From assembly GCA_016208645.1 (NCBI GenBank), contig JACQXP010000053.1:1-10332 (forward strand): a DNA stretch of 10,332 bases, in the 5' to 3' direction. Shown piece after piece: positions 1 to 5,686 of the stretch. Positions within the stretch are counted from its first letter, which is position 1, and the number at the start of each line of letters is the position of its first letter. This stretch comes from Candidatus Methylomirabilota bacterium (GTDB lineage Bacteria; Methylomirabilota; Methylomirabilia; Methylomirabilales; 2-02-FULL-66-22). A model generated the notes under the pieces. The model saw only the letters and a program-made list of their open reading frames with translations, did not search any database and was not told the DNA's origin. The position numbers and the translations under genes are program-made.

Positions 1-795
1 GATCCGCCTCCGGCGGGCCAGCGGAAGGGAGGCCAGCTCCCCGCACAGCGTCGCGACCCGATCGCGGGTCAGCCGGTGCCCGTTCACCCGCTCCGGGTCA
101 TAGGGATCCAGCGCGAGGTCAATGGCTGCCAGGCTGGTCACCGTGCCCGCCGTGCCCACGAAGGCCAGGCCCGGATGCAGCGCGGCCGAGACCAGGTCCG
201 GAAGATCCCGGGTGCGAACACGCGCCACTCTGCTGGCCACCACGTCGCGGACCGCCGCCAGGTCCCCCGGCAGCGGCGGATCGGCCTTCAGGTGCGCCTC
301 CGTCAGCGTCACCGCCCCCAGGCCGGTGCTCACCGTCGCCCGCACCTCGGCCCCGTCGGCCAGGAGGAACTCCGTGCTGCCTCCGCCGATGTCCATCAGC
401 AGCCAGGGGCCACGGCCGAGCGGGACAGCCGCGCGCACGCCAAGGAGGGTGAGGCGCGCCTCCTCCTCTCCGGAGACGGCGCGCACCTCGAGTCCGGCCT
501 CGCGCCGGGCCAGGGCCAGGAACGCCTCCCGATTCGTCGCCTCGCGAAGGGCGCTGGTCCCGACCACGGCGATCCGGGTGGCCGCGTGGGATTCGGCGGC
601 CCGGCGGAAGCGCCGCAGGGCGGCCAGGCTTCGCCGGATGGGTTCGGGCTTGAGCTTCCGGTCGGGCAGCAGCCCCTGGCCGAGGCGGGTGATCTCCTGG
701 GCCGCAAACACGGGTCGGAATCCCCCGGCGCCGTCCGGCTCGCCGACCACGAGCCGCACGGTATTCGTTCCCAGATCGATCGCTGCTACTCGCAT
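1..795 (-). CDS. ppx: Ppx/GppA family phosphatase (exopolyphosphatase/pppGpp phosphohydrolase), 3' end cut by window edge
   Basis: This gene encodes an ASKHA-fold enzyme that hydrolyses terminal phosphates of polyphosphate and/or pppGpp in the cytoplasm. Of the family's usual 300 or more residues, the first 265 are visible and the C-terminal part lies off the left edge. Seen directly: the phosphate-1 loop AAIDLGTNTVRL at about residues 4-15, the family signature VSGEEEARL around 107-115 that holds the catalytic Glu, the phosphate-2 loop DIGGGSTEF at 135-143, and GTAGTVTS at 214-221. The Met at 795 gives the typical family start (MRVAAIDLGTN); a Met at 798 and a GTG at 801 are in frame just upstream. 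No Shine-Dalgarno sequence is visible, and a heptad repeat array lies immediately upstream. It follows rqcH on the same strand with a 94-base gap, so co-transcription is likely. Sequence alone does not separate Ppx from GppA; the short single-module form seen here is common in non-enteric bacteria. Confidence 0.93.
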   Translation of the reverse strand, partial: MRVAAIDLGTNTVRLVVGEPDGAGGFRPVFAAQEITRLGQGLLPDRKLKPEPIRRSLAALRRFRRAAESHAATRIAVVGTSALREATNREAFLALARREAGLEVRAVSGEEEARLTLLGVRAAVPLGRGPWLLMDIGGGSTEFLLADGAEVRATVSTGLGAVTLTEAHLKADPPLPGDLAAVRDVVASRVARVRTRDLPDLVSAALHPGLAFVGTAGTVTSLAAIDLALDPYDPERVNGHRLTRDRVATLCGELASLPLARRRRI

Positions 796-817
796 CATCA
801 CGCCATTGTCGAATTGT

Positions 818-880
818 GATTTTCGATTGGCGATTTGCCGGAGGCTCAATCGGCAATCGCAAATCCGAAATCGAAAATCC
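818..880. repeat. Inverted heptad repeat array A (rqcH-ppx spacer)
   Basis: Three 7-bp units beginning GATT lie at 818-838 (GATTTTC, GATTGGC, GATTTGC). After a 10-base centre, four 7-bp units beginning ATC lie at 849-876, with a partial fifth unit. The outer 11 bases, 818-828 and 869-879, are exact reverse complements, so transcripts of either strand can fold into a long imperfect hairpin. The array is clearly more AT-rich than the flanking genes. It fills nearly all of the spacer between the rqcH stop and the ppx start. Function unknown. Confidence 0.8.
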
Positions 881-889
881 GGGGCGGCG

Positions 890-2716
890 CTAGCCGTCCC
901 GGGCGGCGAGCTTCTGGGCGAGGGACTTGTCCGGGGTCACGATGATGGTCTTCTCCTGGCTGATGGTGACCAGGCCGGGCTTGGCCTTCCTGGGCTTGCG
1001 CACGTATTTCCGCAGCGTGTAGTCCACGGCGACTTTCCCGTGCTCACGGGCCCGGCTGTAGTAGGCCGCCAGTTGGGCCGCCTGGATCAGGGTGCGCCGG
1101 GGGACGCCGTTTGAGCGGTTTGGAACGCGGACGACCACGTGCGAACCCGGATGCCCCTGCGCGTGCAGCCAGAGGTCCTGGGACTTGGCCAGGTGCTGGG
1201 TGAGGTAGTCGTTCCCCTGGGTGTGCCTTCCGACCAGGATGGGGAGCCCGTCGGATGAGACGAAGCGGCGAGGCTCCAGACCCGTCTCACCCGTTCGCCC
1301 GGGGCGGCCAGGCTTCCGGGGCGGACGGTGACCAGCAGGCGCCTGCTTCGATCGTCCCCGCCCGGGGGCGGACCGAACGGCGAGCATCGCCCGATCCTGG
1401 GGGGCCAGCAGGCGACGGGCCGCCTCGATCTCTTTCTGGATGGTCTCCAGAGTCTCCAGGCTGGACGCGTCGGCGACGCGCTCGGCCCAGGCGTGCACCT
1501 GCCCCAGTTCCGCCTCGGTCTCGGCCAGCCGGGCCTCCACGCGGATGGCGCCGCGCCGCCCCCGCCGCGCCGCCTTGAAGAACCGCTCGGCATTGGCTGC
1601 CGGCGAGAGGGCCGGGTCCAGGGGGATGGTGATGGTGGAGCCGGGTCCCGCGGCATAATCCTGAAGGGTGACCTCGGTGGCCCCCCGGGGGACGGCGTCC
1701 TGATGGGCCATGAGGACCTCGCCCATGCGGCGCGAGAGGTCGGCGCGGCCGAACTCCAGCGATTCGGCGGCAAGCTTGGCCCGGCGGGATCGCAGCCGGA
1801 CCTCCAGCCGGCGCAGGAGCTGTCGCAGCATGGTCTGGTGGCGGGTGACGTCCTGCTGCTGGGTCAGATGGCTCGCCAGGCGCTTCAGCATCTCGCCCAG
1901 GGATGGGTACGGCTGCTGCTGGGCCTCCGGCACATGCCGCAGCCGGACGGGAGAGGCGGCCACCGGGCGGCCGGCACTATCCAGGAGCAGGTGCGGCGTC
2001 CAGGGGCCGGTTTCGATCTCACGGATCAGGTCCAGGAGGGCCCGGGCCAACTCCGAGGCGCCGTGAGGAACGGGGGCGCGTGCCACGACTTCCTTTGCCC
2101 ACGCGTCCGTCAGGCCCGCGAGGCTCTGCCGCAGGGCGACGCCCGGGCTGAGACCAGCGGCAAGGGGCGGCGCCAGCACCGCGCCGATCGCCTCGACGGT
2201 TCCCAGGAGGCGCGGGTCCGGCCGCGCCGACGCCAGAGGCGCCCGATATGGCTGCTCCGGTTCGATGGATCGCCCGTTGGCCGCCGGGTCGTGCCGTGCC
2301 GCCTCCAGGATCTGCCCCGTCATCCGATCCACCAGGATGAGGTTGGGGTGGCGTCCGAACAGCTCCGCGATCAGGAGGCAGCCCGCCTCACCGGCGGGCA
2401 GAGGGTAGCCGAATTCCAGGCTGACCACGCGGTCGAGTCCGTGATGGGTCACGGCTTGCAGGCTCGCCCCCGGGAGCACCCGCCGGGCGACCTGGGCGAG
2501 GGCGGAGAGGGTCGCCGCCCTGGCAGGCCGGCCCGCAGCGCGAGACAGCCGGGGGAACTCGTCGCCGGCCGAGACCAGCAGCGACTCCTCCCCGGCCGGC
2601 GTCGTGAACTCGATCCACAGGCCGTGTGCTCCGGCCGGCTGTACGCCCCGCACGCTGGCCCCGGTGAGGGCGCGCGTGAGGTCCTGAATCACCGCCAAGA
2701 GGGTCAAGGCATCCAT
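890..2716 (-). CDS. rqcH: NFACT family ribosome quality-control protein (RqcH/Rqc2-like; formerly 'fibronectin-binding protein')
   Basis: The product is a 608-residue protein of the NFACT family. Members such as B. subtilis RqcH bind the 50S subunit carrying an obstructed nascent chain and direct addition of C-terminal alanine tails for degradation. Visible parts are: the NFACT-N domain from residue 1 (MDALTLLAVIQDL), including GLDR at 93-96, which matches the Asp-Arg pair needed by RqcH, and ELFGRHPNLILVD at 118-130; a helical region of about 275-440 likely to form the coiled-coil arms; a basic, Pro/Gly-rich linker at about 450-480; and the NFACT-R domain at about 485-597 with DLWLHAQGHPGSHVVVR at 514-530. 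The open frame extends upstream to 2869, but the family N-terminus begins at the Met at 2716, and the extra residues look like untranslated promoter DNA. No Shine-Dalgarno is present. A -10 box 7 bases before the ATG suggests a leaderless mRNA. It lies upstream of ppx in a probable two-gene unit. Confidence 0.92.
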   Translation of the reverse strand: MDALTLLAVIQDLTRALTGASVRGVQPAGAHGLWIEFTTPAGEESLLVSAGDEFPRLSRAAGRPARAATLSALAQVARRVLPGASLQAVTHHGLDRVVSLEFGYPLPAGEAGCLLIAELFGRHPNLILVDRMTGQILEAARHDPAANGRSIEPEQPYRAPLASARPDPRLLGTVEAIGAVLAPPLAAGLSPGVALRQSLAGLTDAWAKEVVARAPVPHGASELARALLDLIREIETGPWTPHLLLDSAGRPVAASPVRLRHVPEAQQQPYPSLGEMLKRLASHLTQQQDVTRHQTMLRQLLRRLEVRLRSRRAKLAAESLEFGRADLSRRMGEVLMAHQDAVPRGATEVTLQDYAAGPGSTITIPLDPALSPAANAERFFKAARRGRRGAIRVEARLAETEAELGQVHAWAERVADASSLETLETIQKEIEAARRLLAPQDRAMLAVRSAPGRGRSKQAPAGHRPPRKPGRPGRTGETGLEPRRFVSSDGLPILVGRHTQGNDYLTQHLAKSQDLWLHAQGHPGSHVVVRVPNRSNGVPRRTLIQAAQLAAYYSRAREHGKVAVDYTLRKYVRKPRKAKPGLVTISQEKTIIVTPDKSLAQKLAARDG

Positions 2717-2723
2717 GCCGCGC

Positions 2724-2752
2724 ACTATACTCCAGGATGGGAGGCGTGCCAA
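2724..2752 (-). promoter_or_regulatory. Promoter of rqcH, probably leaderless
   Basis: On the minus strand TTGGCA (2752-2747) and TATAGT (2729-2724) are separated by 17 bases, a good sigma-70-type match. Only 7 bases separate the -10 box from the rqcH ATG at 2716, so transcription should start at or next to the start codon. This agrees with the missing Shine-Dalgarno. The call is from sequence only. Confidence 0.6.
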
Positions 2753-2790
2753 GGCCCCTCGAAGTCGCCAGTATGCTGAGCCGCGTTTCA

Positions 2791-2819
2791 TTGACACCCC
2801 CGCCGACCCTGAGTAGACT
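2791..2819 (+). promoter_or_regulatory. Sigma-70-type promoter of the SDR gene
   Basis: A perfect -35 box TTGACA (2791-2796) is followed after 17 bases by TAGACT (2814-2819). The expected start point near 2826 gives a leader of about 46 bases that contains a purine-rich ribosome binding site (GGGGGAGG, about 2859-2866) before the ATG at 2872. It stands back to back with the rqcH promoter, so the 155-base region is a divergent control region. Confidence 0.65.
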
Positions 2820-2871
2820 GTCGCCGCGTGATTCTTGGAATTCGGTCCGACTCGGTCCGGGGGAGGCATTC

Positions 2872-3633
2872 ATGGCGGTGACGATTGATCTCGGGGGGAA
2901 GGTGGCGCTGATCACGGGGGCGGGCCGGGGCATCGGGCGCGAGACCGCACGGCTCATCGCGGCGGCCGGCGGCCGGGTGGCGATCGTGGATCTCCTGGAG
3001 GACTCGGCCAAGGCGGCCGCGGCCGAGATCGCGAAAAGCGGGGGCCAGGCCATCGGGGTGTCGGCCGACGTGACGAAGCCGGCCGACGCCCTGCGCATGG
3101 TCGAAGAGGCGCTGCGTGCCTTCGGGCGATTGGACATCCTCGTGAACAATGCGGCGCGCTGGACGGTCAAGCCCTTCAAGGACCTGACCCCTCAGGATTA
3201 CGACACCGACATCGGCATCGCCCTCCTCGGCACGCTGCACAGCACCCGCGCGGCCGTGGACGCGCTGGTGAAGCAGGGGTCCGGCCGGATCATCAATGTC
3301 GTGTCGGACGCAGGCCGCGTGGGGGAGCCGTTCCTGACGGTGTACTCGGCGGCCAAGGCCGGCGTCATCGGGTTCACCAAGGCCCTGGCCAAGGAGCTGG
3401 GCCGGTACAACATCACGGTCAATGCCGTGGCGCCCGGGACCACGCGCACTCCCGGCGCCCAGGAGTTCATCCAGGGGGTCGGCGAGGAGAAGATGGTGAA
3501 GGCCTATCCGCTCAGGCGGCTGGGCGAGCCCCGGGACATCGCCAGCGCCATCCTGTTTTTCGCCTCGGATCTGGCCGGCTACGTGACCGGCCAGATCCTG
3601 AGCGTGAGCGGCGGCTACAGCACGGCCGGGTAG
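2872..3633 (+). CDS. Short-chain dehydrogenase/reductase (SDR), classical type
   Basis: The 253-residue product has the length and layout of a classical SDR, a cytoplasmic NAD(P)H-dependent oxidoreductase, usually tetrameric. Seen: the nucleotide-binding motif TGAGRGIG at 15-22; VDL ending strand 2, with Asp40 suggesting NAD(H) rather than NADP(H); NNAA at 92-95; catalytic Ser145, Tyr158 and Lys162 (YSAAK); APG at 187-189; and SVSGGYSTAG at the C-terminus, as in FabG-like enzymes. The Asn of the usual Asn-Ser-Tyr-Lys tetrad (in the NLxG segment) appears to be replaced by Ala117 (ALLG), which is odd for an otherwise complete enzyme. The start at 2872 has a good ribosome binding site and puts the cofactor motif at the usual distance; the frame is open further upstream only by chance. 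The gene seems to be a single transcription unit, and its neighbours do not reveal the substrate. FabG-like acyl reductase or hydroxyacyl/alcohol dehydrogenase roles are both possible. Confidence 0.92.
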   Translation: MAVTIDLGGKVALITGAGRGIGRETARLIAAAGGRVAIVDLLEDSAKAAAAEIAKSGGQAIGVSADVTKPADALRMVEEALRAFGRLDILVNNAARWTVKPFKDLTPQDYDTDIGIALLGTLHSTRAAVDALVKQGSGRIINVVSDAGRVGEPFLTVYSAAKAGVIGFTKALAKELGRYNITVNAVAPGTTRTPGAQEFIQGVGEEKMVKAYPLRRLGEPRDIASAILFFASDLAGYVTGQILSVSGGYSTAG

Positions 3634-3729
3634 CACGGGGGGCGGGGTGGGTCATCCTGATCGCCAAGGGATGGATGCGCCTGAGGGCCTCGCAGGGCCG
3701 CCCGGGCGAGCGTGCCTCGGCGGCCGCCG

Positions 3730-3758
3730 TTGACAACGCACCCCACATCCGATAAGAT
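3730..3758 (+). promoter_or_regulatory. Promoter of the thiamine gene cluster
   Basis: TTGACA (3730-3735), a 17-base spacer and TAAGAT (3753-3758) form a near-consensus sigma-70-type promoter. The expected start near 3765 falls exactly at the first base pairs of the TPP riboswitch, which supports both calls. In the preceding 96 bases after the SDR stop (3634-3729) I see no gene, repeat or clear terminator. Confidence 0.75.
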
Positions 3759-3765
3759 GCAAATA

Positions 3766-3856
3766 CCGCTAGGGGAGCAGGCGCTGAGAGTCGCCGTCCG
3801 GATGGACGGGGCAACCCTCTGAACCTGACCCGGGTAATACCGGCGTAGGGAAGCGG
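3766..3856 (+). ncRNA. TPP riboswitch (THI element)
   Basis: This mRNA leader element binds thiamine pyrophosphate and shuts off downstream expression. The conserved core is present in order: AGGGG at 3771-3775, CTGAGA at 3784-3789, ACCCT at 3814-3818, GAACCTGA at 3821-3828, and the 3' core GTAATACCGGCGTAGGGAA at 3834-3852. The closing helix P1 pairs CCGCT (3766-3770) with AGCGG (3852-3856). It precedes a Nudix gene and then thiS, thiG and thiE, so it should control all four if they are co-transcribed. A hairpin 15 bases downstream is the likely expression platform. Confidence 0.95.
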
Positions 3857-3871
3857 GCGACGCAACGAGCC

Positions 3872-3910
3872 AACCGCGGCATCTCCTCTGGGGGCCGCGG
3901 TTTCTCATTT
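3872..3910 (+). terminator. Probable riboswitch-controlled terminator hairpin
   Basis: A perfect 9-bp stem, AACCGCGGC (3872-3880) with GCCGCGGTT (3894-3902), has a 13-base loop and is followed by TCTCATTT, an imperfect T-tract. The stem's left arm contains CCGC (3874-3877), which could instead pair with GCGG (3853-3856) of the riboswitch P1 3' strand. That would make riboswitch closure and terminator formation compatible, and anti-termination the ligand-free state. The alternative pairing is inferred; the weak T-tract leaves some doubt. Confidence 0.6.
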
Positions 3911-3911
3911 A

Positions 3912-3995
3912 AAGAGCCGAGAGCCGTGAGCCAAGAGAGGTGCGGCGACTCAAGCGGTACTCGGCTCTCGACTCTCGGCTCTAGGCTCTTCGAGC
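3912..3995. repeat. Inverted heptad repeat array B (upstream of the Nudix gene)
   Basis: The left half-array at 3912-3932 holds three 7-bp units (AAGAGCC, GAGAGCC, GTGAGCC). The right half-array at 3961-3995 holds five complementary-type units (such as TCGGCTC and TAGGCTC). Segments 3912-3926 and 3976-3990 are reverse complements over 15 bases with one mismatch, giving a strong hairpin in the mRNA. The right half ends one base before the Nudix ATG at 3997. Confidence 0.85.
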
Positions 3996-3996
3996 G

Positions 3997-4440
3997 ATGA
4001 AACGACGCTATCCGGATCGGCCGATCATGGCGGTGGGCGCCATCGTGGTGAAGGACGGGCACGTGCTCCTGGCCCGGCGAGGCAAGGAGCCGAGTTATGG
4101 GCTCTGGTCCGTGCCCGGGGGCGCGGTGCGCCTGGGCGAGGGGCTGAAGCCGGCCGCCCAGCGCGAGATCCGGGAGGAGTGCGGCATCGAGATTGACGTC
4201 GCGGACGTGGTCGAGGTGGTCGAGCGGATGGTGCGCGACGCCGGCGGGCGGATCCAGTACCATTACATCATCGTGGATTACCTGGCGCGCTGGGTGAGCG
4301 GAGACCTGGCGCCGTCGTCCGATGTCCTGGAGGCGCGCTGGGTGCCGCCCGAGGAGTTCCCCCGGTACCAGATGACCACGGGGACGGCCGAGGTGGTGCA
4401 TCGAATTCTGGCGGCCGGGAAACGGGCTGGCGTCAACTGA
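3997..4440 (+). CDS. Nudix hydrolase in the thiamine gene cluster
   Basis: The product is a 147-residue single-domain Nudix pyrophosphohydrolase. The complete Nudix box GX5EX7REUXEEXGU is visible: Gly42, Glu48, Arg56-Glu57, Glu60-Glu61 and Gly63, with the metal-binding Glu residues intact. The N-terminal strand PIMAVGAIVVKDGHVLLARRG and the segment GLWSVPGG are typical of ADP-ribose/MutT-like members. The substrate cannot be read from the sequence. Its place between a TPP riboswitch and thiS suggests a thiamine-related role. A known precedent is E. coli NudJ (YmfB), which hydrolyses HMP-PP and TPP; Nudix enzymes acting on damaged or excess thiamine diphosphate are known in plants and yeast. 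No Shine-Dalgarno precedes the ATG at 3997, which abuts repeat array B. An internal Met at 4027 is in frame but would remove the first residues before the core strand. Related GAGAGCC arrays flank the gene on both sides, which may mean it was inserted into an older riboswitch-thiS unit. Confidence 0.93.
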   Translation: MKRRYPDRPIMAVGAIVVKDGHVLLARRGKEPSYGLWSVPGGAVRLGEGLKPAAQREIREECGIEIDVADVVEVVERMVRDAGGRIQYHYIIVDYLARWVSGDLAPSSDVLEARWVPPEEFPRYQMTTGTAEVVHRILAAGKRAGVN

Positions 4441-4442
4441 TG

Positions 4443-4470
4443 GAGAGCTGAGAGCCGAGAGCCGAGAGCC
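4443..4470. repeat. Direct heptad repeat array C (Nudix-thiS spacer)
   Basis: Four consecutive 7-bp units lie here: one GAGAGCT and three GAGAGCC. They begin two bases after the Nudix stop codon. The unit family and the following bases (AAGAGGGG then CGGCGA) resemble the left half of array B and its downstream bases (AAGAGAGG then CGGCGA), so the two arrays are probably related copies. Confidence 0.8.
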
Positions 4471-4503
4471 AAGAGGGGACGGCGAAGGTCGGAAGGGGAC
4501 CTG

Positions 4504-4572
4504 ATGGATTCCGCCGGAACTCGCTGTCGGCGGACGCCGAGTCATTGCCATGGAAATTCGGTTGAACGGTAA
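4504..4572 (+). other. Possible 22-codon leader ORF overlapping the thiS start
   Basis: An ATG at 4504 follows a purine-rich stretch, GGAAGGGG (4491-4498), at a spacing of 5 bases. It opens a 22-codon frame that ends with TAA at 4570-4572, inside thiS. The thiS ATG at 4550 itself lacks a Shine-Dalgarno, so this small frame could deliver ribosomes by translational coupling. The peptide (MDSAGTRCRR...) resembles nothing I know and may have no function of its own. It could equally be a chance frame. Confidence 0.25.
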
Positions 4573-4750
4573 GGTGCGGGAGGTGGCGGAGGGGATCACG
4601 ATCCGGCGGCTGCTGGACGAGCTGGGGCTTCATCCGATGCGCGTGGCGGTCCAGCGGAACCTGGACATCATCAAGCGCGAGCGGTACGGGGAGGTCGTCT
4701 TGCAGCCGGGGGACACGCTGGAGGTCCTCACTTTCATGGCGGGCGGTTGA
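4550..4750 (+). CDS. thiS: ThiS, sulfur-carrier protein for thiazole synthesis
   Basis: The product is a 66-residue beta-grasp (ubiquitin-like) protein. Its C-terminal Gly-Gly is adenylated by ThiF and converted to a thiocarboxylate, which donates sulfur to ThiG. Seen: the MEIRLNGK start, the conserved LLDELGL at about 21-27, VAVQRN at 32-37, LQPGDTLEVLTFMAGG at the end, and normal length for the family. It lies just upstream of thiG, its reaction partner, with an 82-base gap. No thiF is present in the window, so the activating enzyme is encoded elsewhere. The ATG has no clear Shine-Dalgarno. Confidence 0.96.
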   Translation: MEIRLNGKVREVAEGITIRRLLDELGLHPMRVAVQRNLDIIKRERYGEVVLQPGDTLEVLTFMAGG

Positions 4751-4754
4751 GAGT

Positions 4755-4782
4755 GGGGGTCGGGGGCCAGGGGTCGGGGATC
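4755..4782. repeat. Direct heptad repeat array D (thiS-thiG spacer)
   Basis: Four 7-bp G-rich units start 5 bases after the thiS stop: GGGGGTC, GGGGGCC, AGGGGTC and GGGGATC, followed by AGGG. The period is exactly 7 although the units differ. Runs of four or five G repeat every 7 bases on the transcribed sense strand, so the mRNA could in principle form a G-quadruplex. Confidence 0.75.
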
Positions 4783-4832
4783 AGGGAATGGCACCGGCTC
4801 CTGGCGTCCAATTGGGGGACGGGAGGTATGTC

Positions 4833-5609
4833 ATGCGGAACGGGGCAACGCTGAAATTCGGCGGGAGGGAGTTCCACTCTCGGCTGATCGTGGGCACCGG
4901 GAAGTACCCGGACTATCACACCATGCAGAGGGCGCTGGAGGCATCCGGGGCGGAACTGGTGACCGTGGCGGTCCGCCGGGTGAACCTGGACCGGACCCAG
5001 GAGTCGCTCCTGGACTACATTGACCTCAAGCGGTATACCCTGCTGCCGAACACCGCCGGCTGCTATACCGCGGAGGAGGCCGTCAAGTACTCCCGGCTGG
5101 CTCGGGAGGTGGGGATGTCGGAGATGGTCAAGCTGGAGGTCATCGGGGACCAGCGGACCCTCTTCCCCGACAATGAGGAATTGCTGCGCGCCACCCGGAT
5201 CCTGGTCAAGGAGGGATTCATCGTCCTCCCCTACACCAACGATGACCCCGTCATGGCCAAGAAGCTGGAGGACGCCGGCGCCGCCGTGGTGATGCCCCTG
5301 GGGGCGCCCATCGGCTCGGGGCTGGGGATCCGGAACCCCCACAACATCCTGATCATCCTCCAGTCGGTGCAGGTGCCCGTGATCGTGGATGCCGGGGTCG
5401 GGACCGCGTCGGACGCCGCCATTGCCATGGAGCTGGGCTGCGACGGTGTCCTGATGAACACCGGGATCGCCGGGGCCAAGGACCCCGTGATGATGGCGGA
5501 GGCGATGCGCAAGGCCGTCGAGGCCGGGAGGCAGGCCTACCTGGCCGGGCGGATTCCGAAGAAGCTCTACGCCACCGCGTCCACGACCATGGAGGGCATG
5601 ATCGAGTAG
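4833..5609 (+). CDS. thiG: ThiG, thiazole synthase
   Basis: The 258-residue product is a TIM-barrel enzyme. It joins 1-deoxy-D-xylulose 5-phosphate, dehydroglycine and the ThiS thiocarboxylate to make the thiazole phosphate of thiamine. Seen: SRLIVGTGKYP at 16-26; NTAGC at 73-77; the Schiff-base lysine in VKLEVIGD (Lys100); VMPLGAPIGSGLGI at 153-166; DAGVGTASDA at 187-196; MNTGIAGAKDP at 208-218; and IPKKLYATAS at 241-250. The start at 4833 follows GGGAGGT (4821-4827) at a good distance and gives the usual length; an in-frame ATG at 4788 would add 15 unconserved residues. It sits between thiS and thiE and is presumably under the TPP riboswitch. The dehydroglycine-forming enzyme (ThiO or ThiH) is not in the window. 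Confidence 0.97.
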   Translation: MRNGATLKFGGREFHSRLIVGTGKYPDYHTMQRALEASGAELVTVAVRRVNLDRTQESLLDYIDLKRYTLLPNTAGCYTAEEAVKYSRLAREVGMSEMVKLEVIGDQRTLFPDNEELLRATRILVKEGFIVLPYTNDDPVMAKKLEDAGAAVVMPLGAPIGSGLGIRNPHNILIILQSVQVPVIVDAGVGTASDAAIAMELGCDGVLMNTGIAGAKDPVMMAEAMRKAVEAGRQAYLAGRIPKKLYATASTTMEGMIE

Positions 5610-5626
5610 ATCTGAGAGAGCCGAGG

Positions 5627-5661
5627 TTCGAAATTCGAAATTCGAAATTCGAAATTCGAAA
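5627..5661. repeat. Perfect heptad repeat array E (thiG-thiE spacer)
   Basis: Five identical 7-bp units TTCGAAA lie in tandem. Each contains the palindrome TTCGAA, so the array is nearly self-complementary and can form hairpins in several registers. It is strikingly AT-rich beside GC-rich genes. It ends where the thiE N-terminal region begins, and bases 5610-5626 before it (with GAGAG and CCGAG) look like a remnant of the array B/C family. Confidence 0.9.
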
Positions 5662-5686
5662 TGCCAGGTCCTGGGGGGTCTCCCTG

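Noticed and set aside
122..1114. Plus-strand open frame of 330 codons across ppx and the rqcH end
   Set aside because: It is a shadow of ppx, low-complexity Arg/Ser/Ala protein, and it runs through the spacer and into the next gene's antisense.
1328..2779. Long open frame on the plus strand (483 codons) opposite rqcH
   Set aside because: It lies antisense to a clear NFACT gene. Its product is Gly/Arg/Gln-rich with no recognisable domain, as expected from the complement of GC-rich coding DNA.
2737..2871. Upstream ATG extension of the SDR gene
   Set aside because: The extension crosses both divergent promoters, adds unconserved residues, and the ATG at 2872 has a good ribosome binding site.
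3912..3995. Inverted repeat as insertion-sequence ends
   Set aside because: The arms are only 84 bases apart in total, enclose no transposase and are made of tandem heptads. No target-site duplication is evident.
5627..5661. Heptad arrays as a CRISPR array
   Set aside because: Units of 7-8 bp without spacers do not fit CRISPR repeats, and there are no cas genes in the window.
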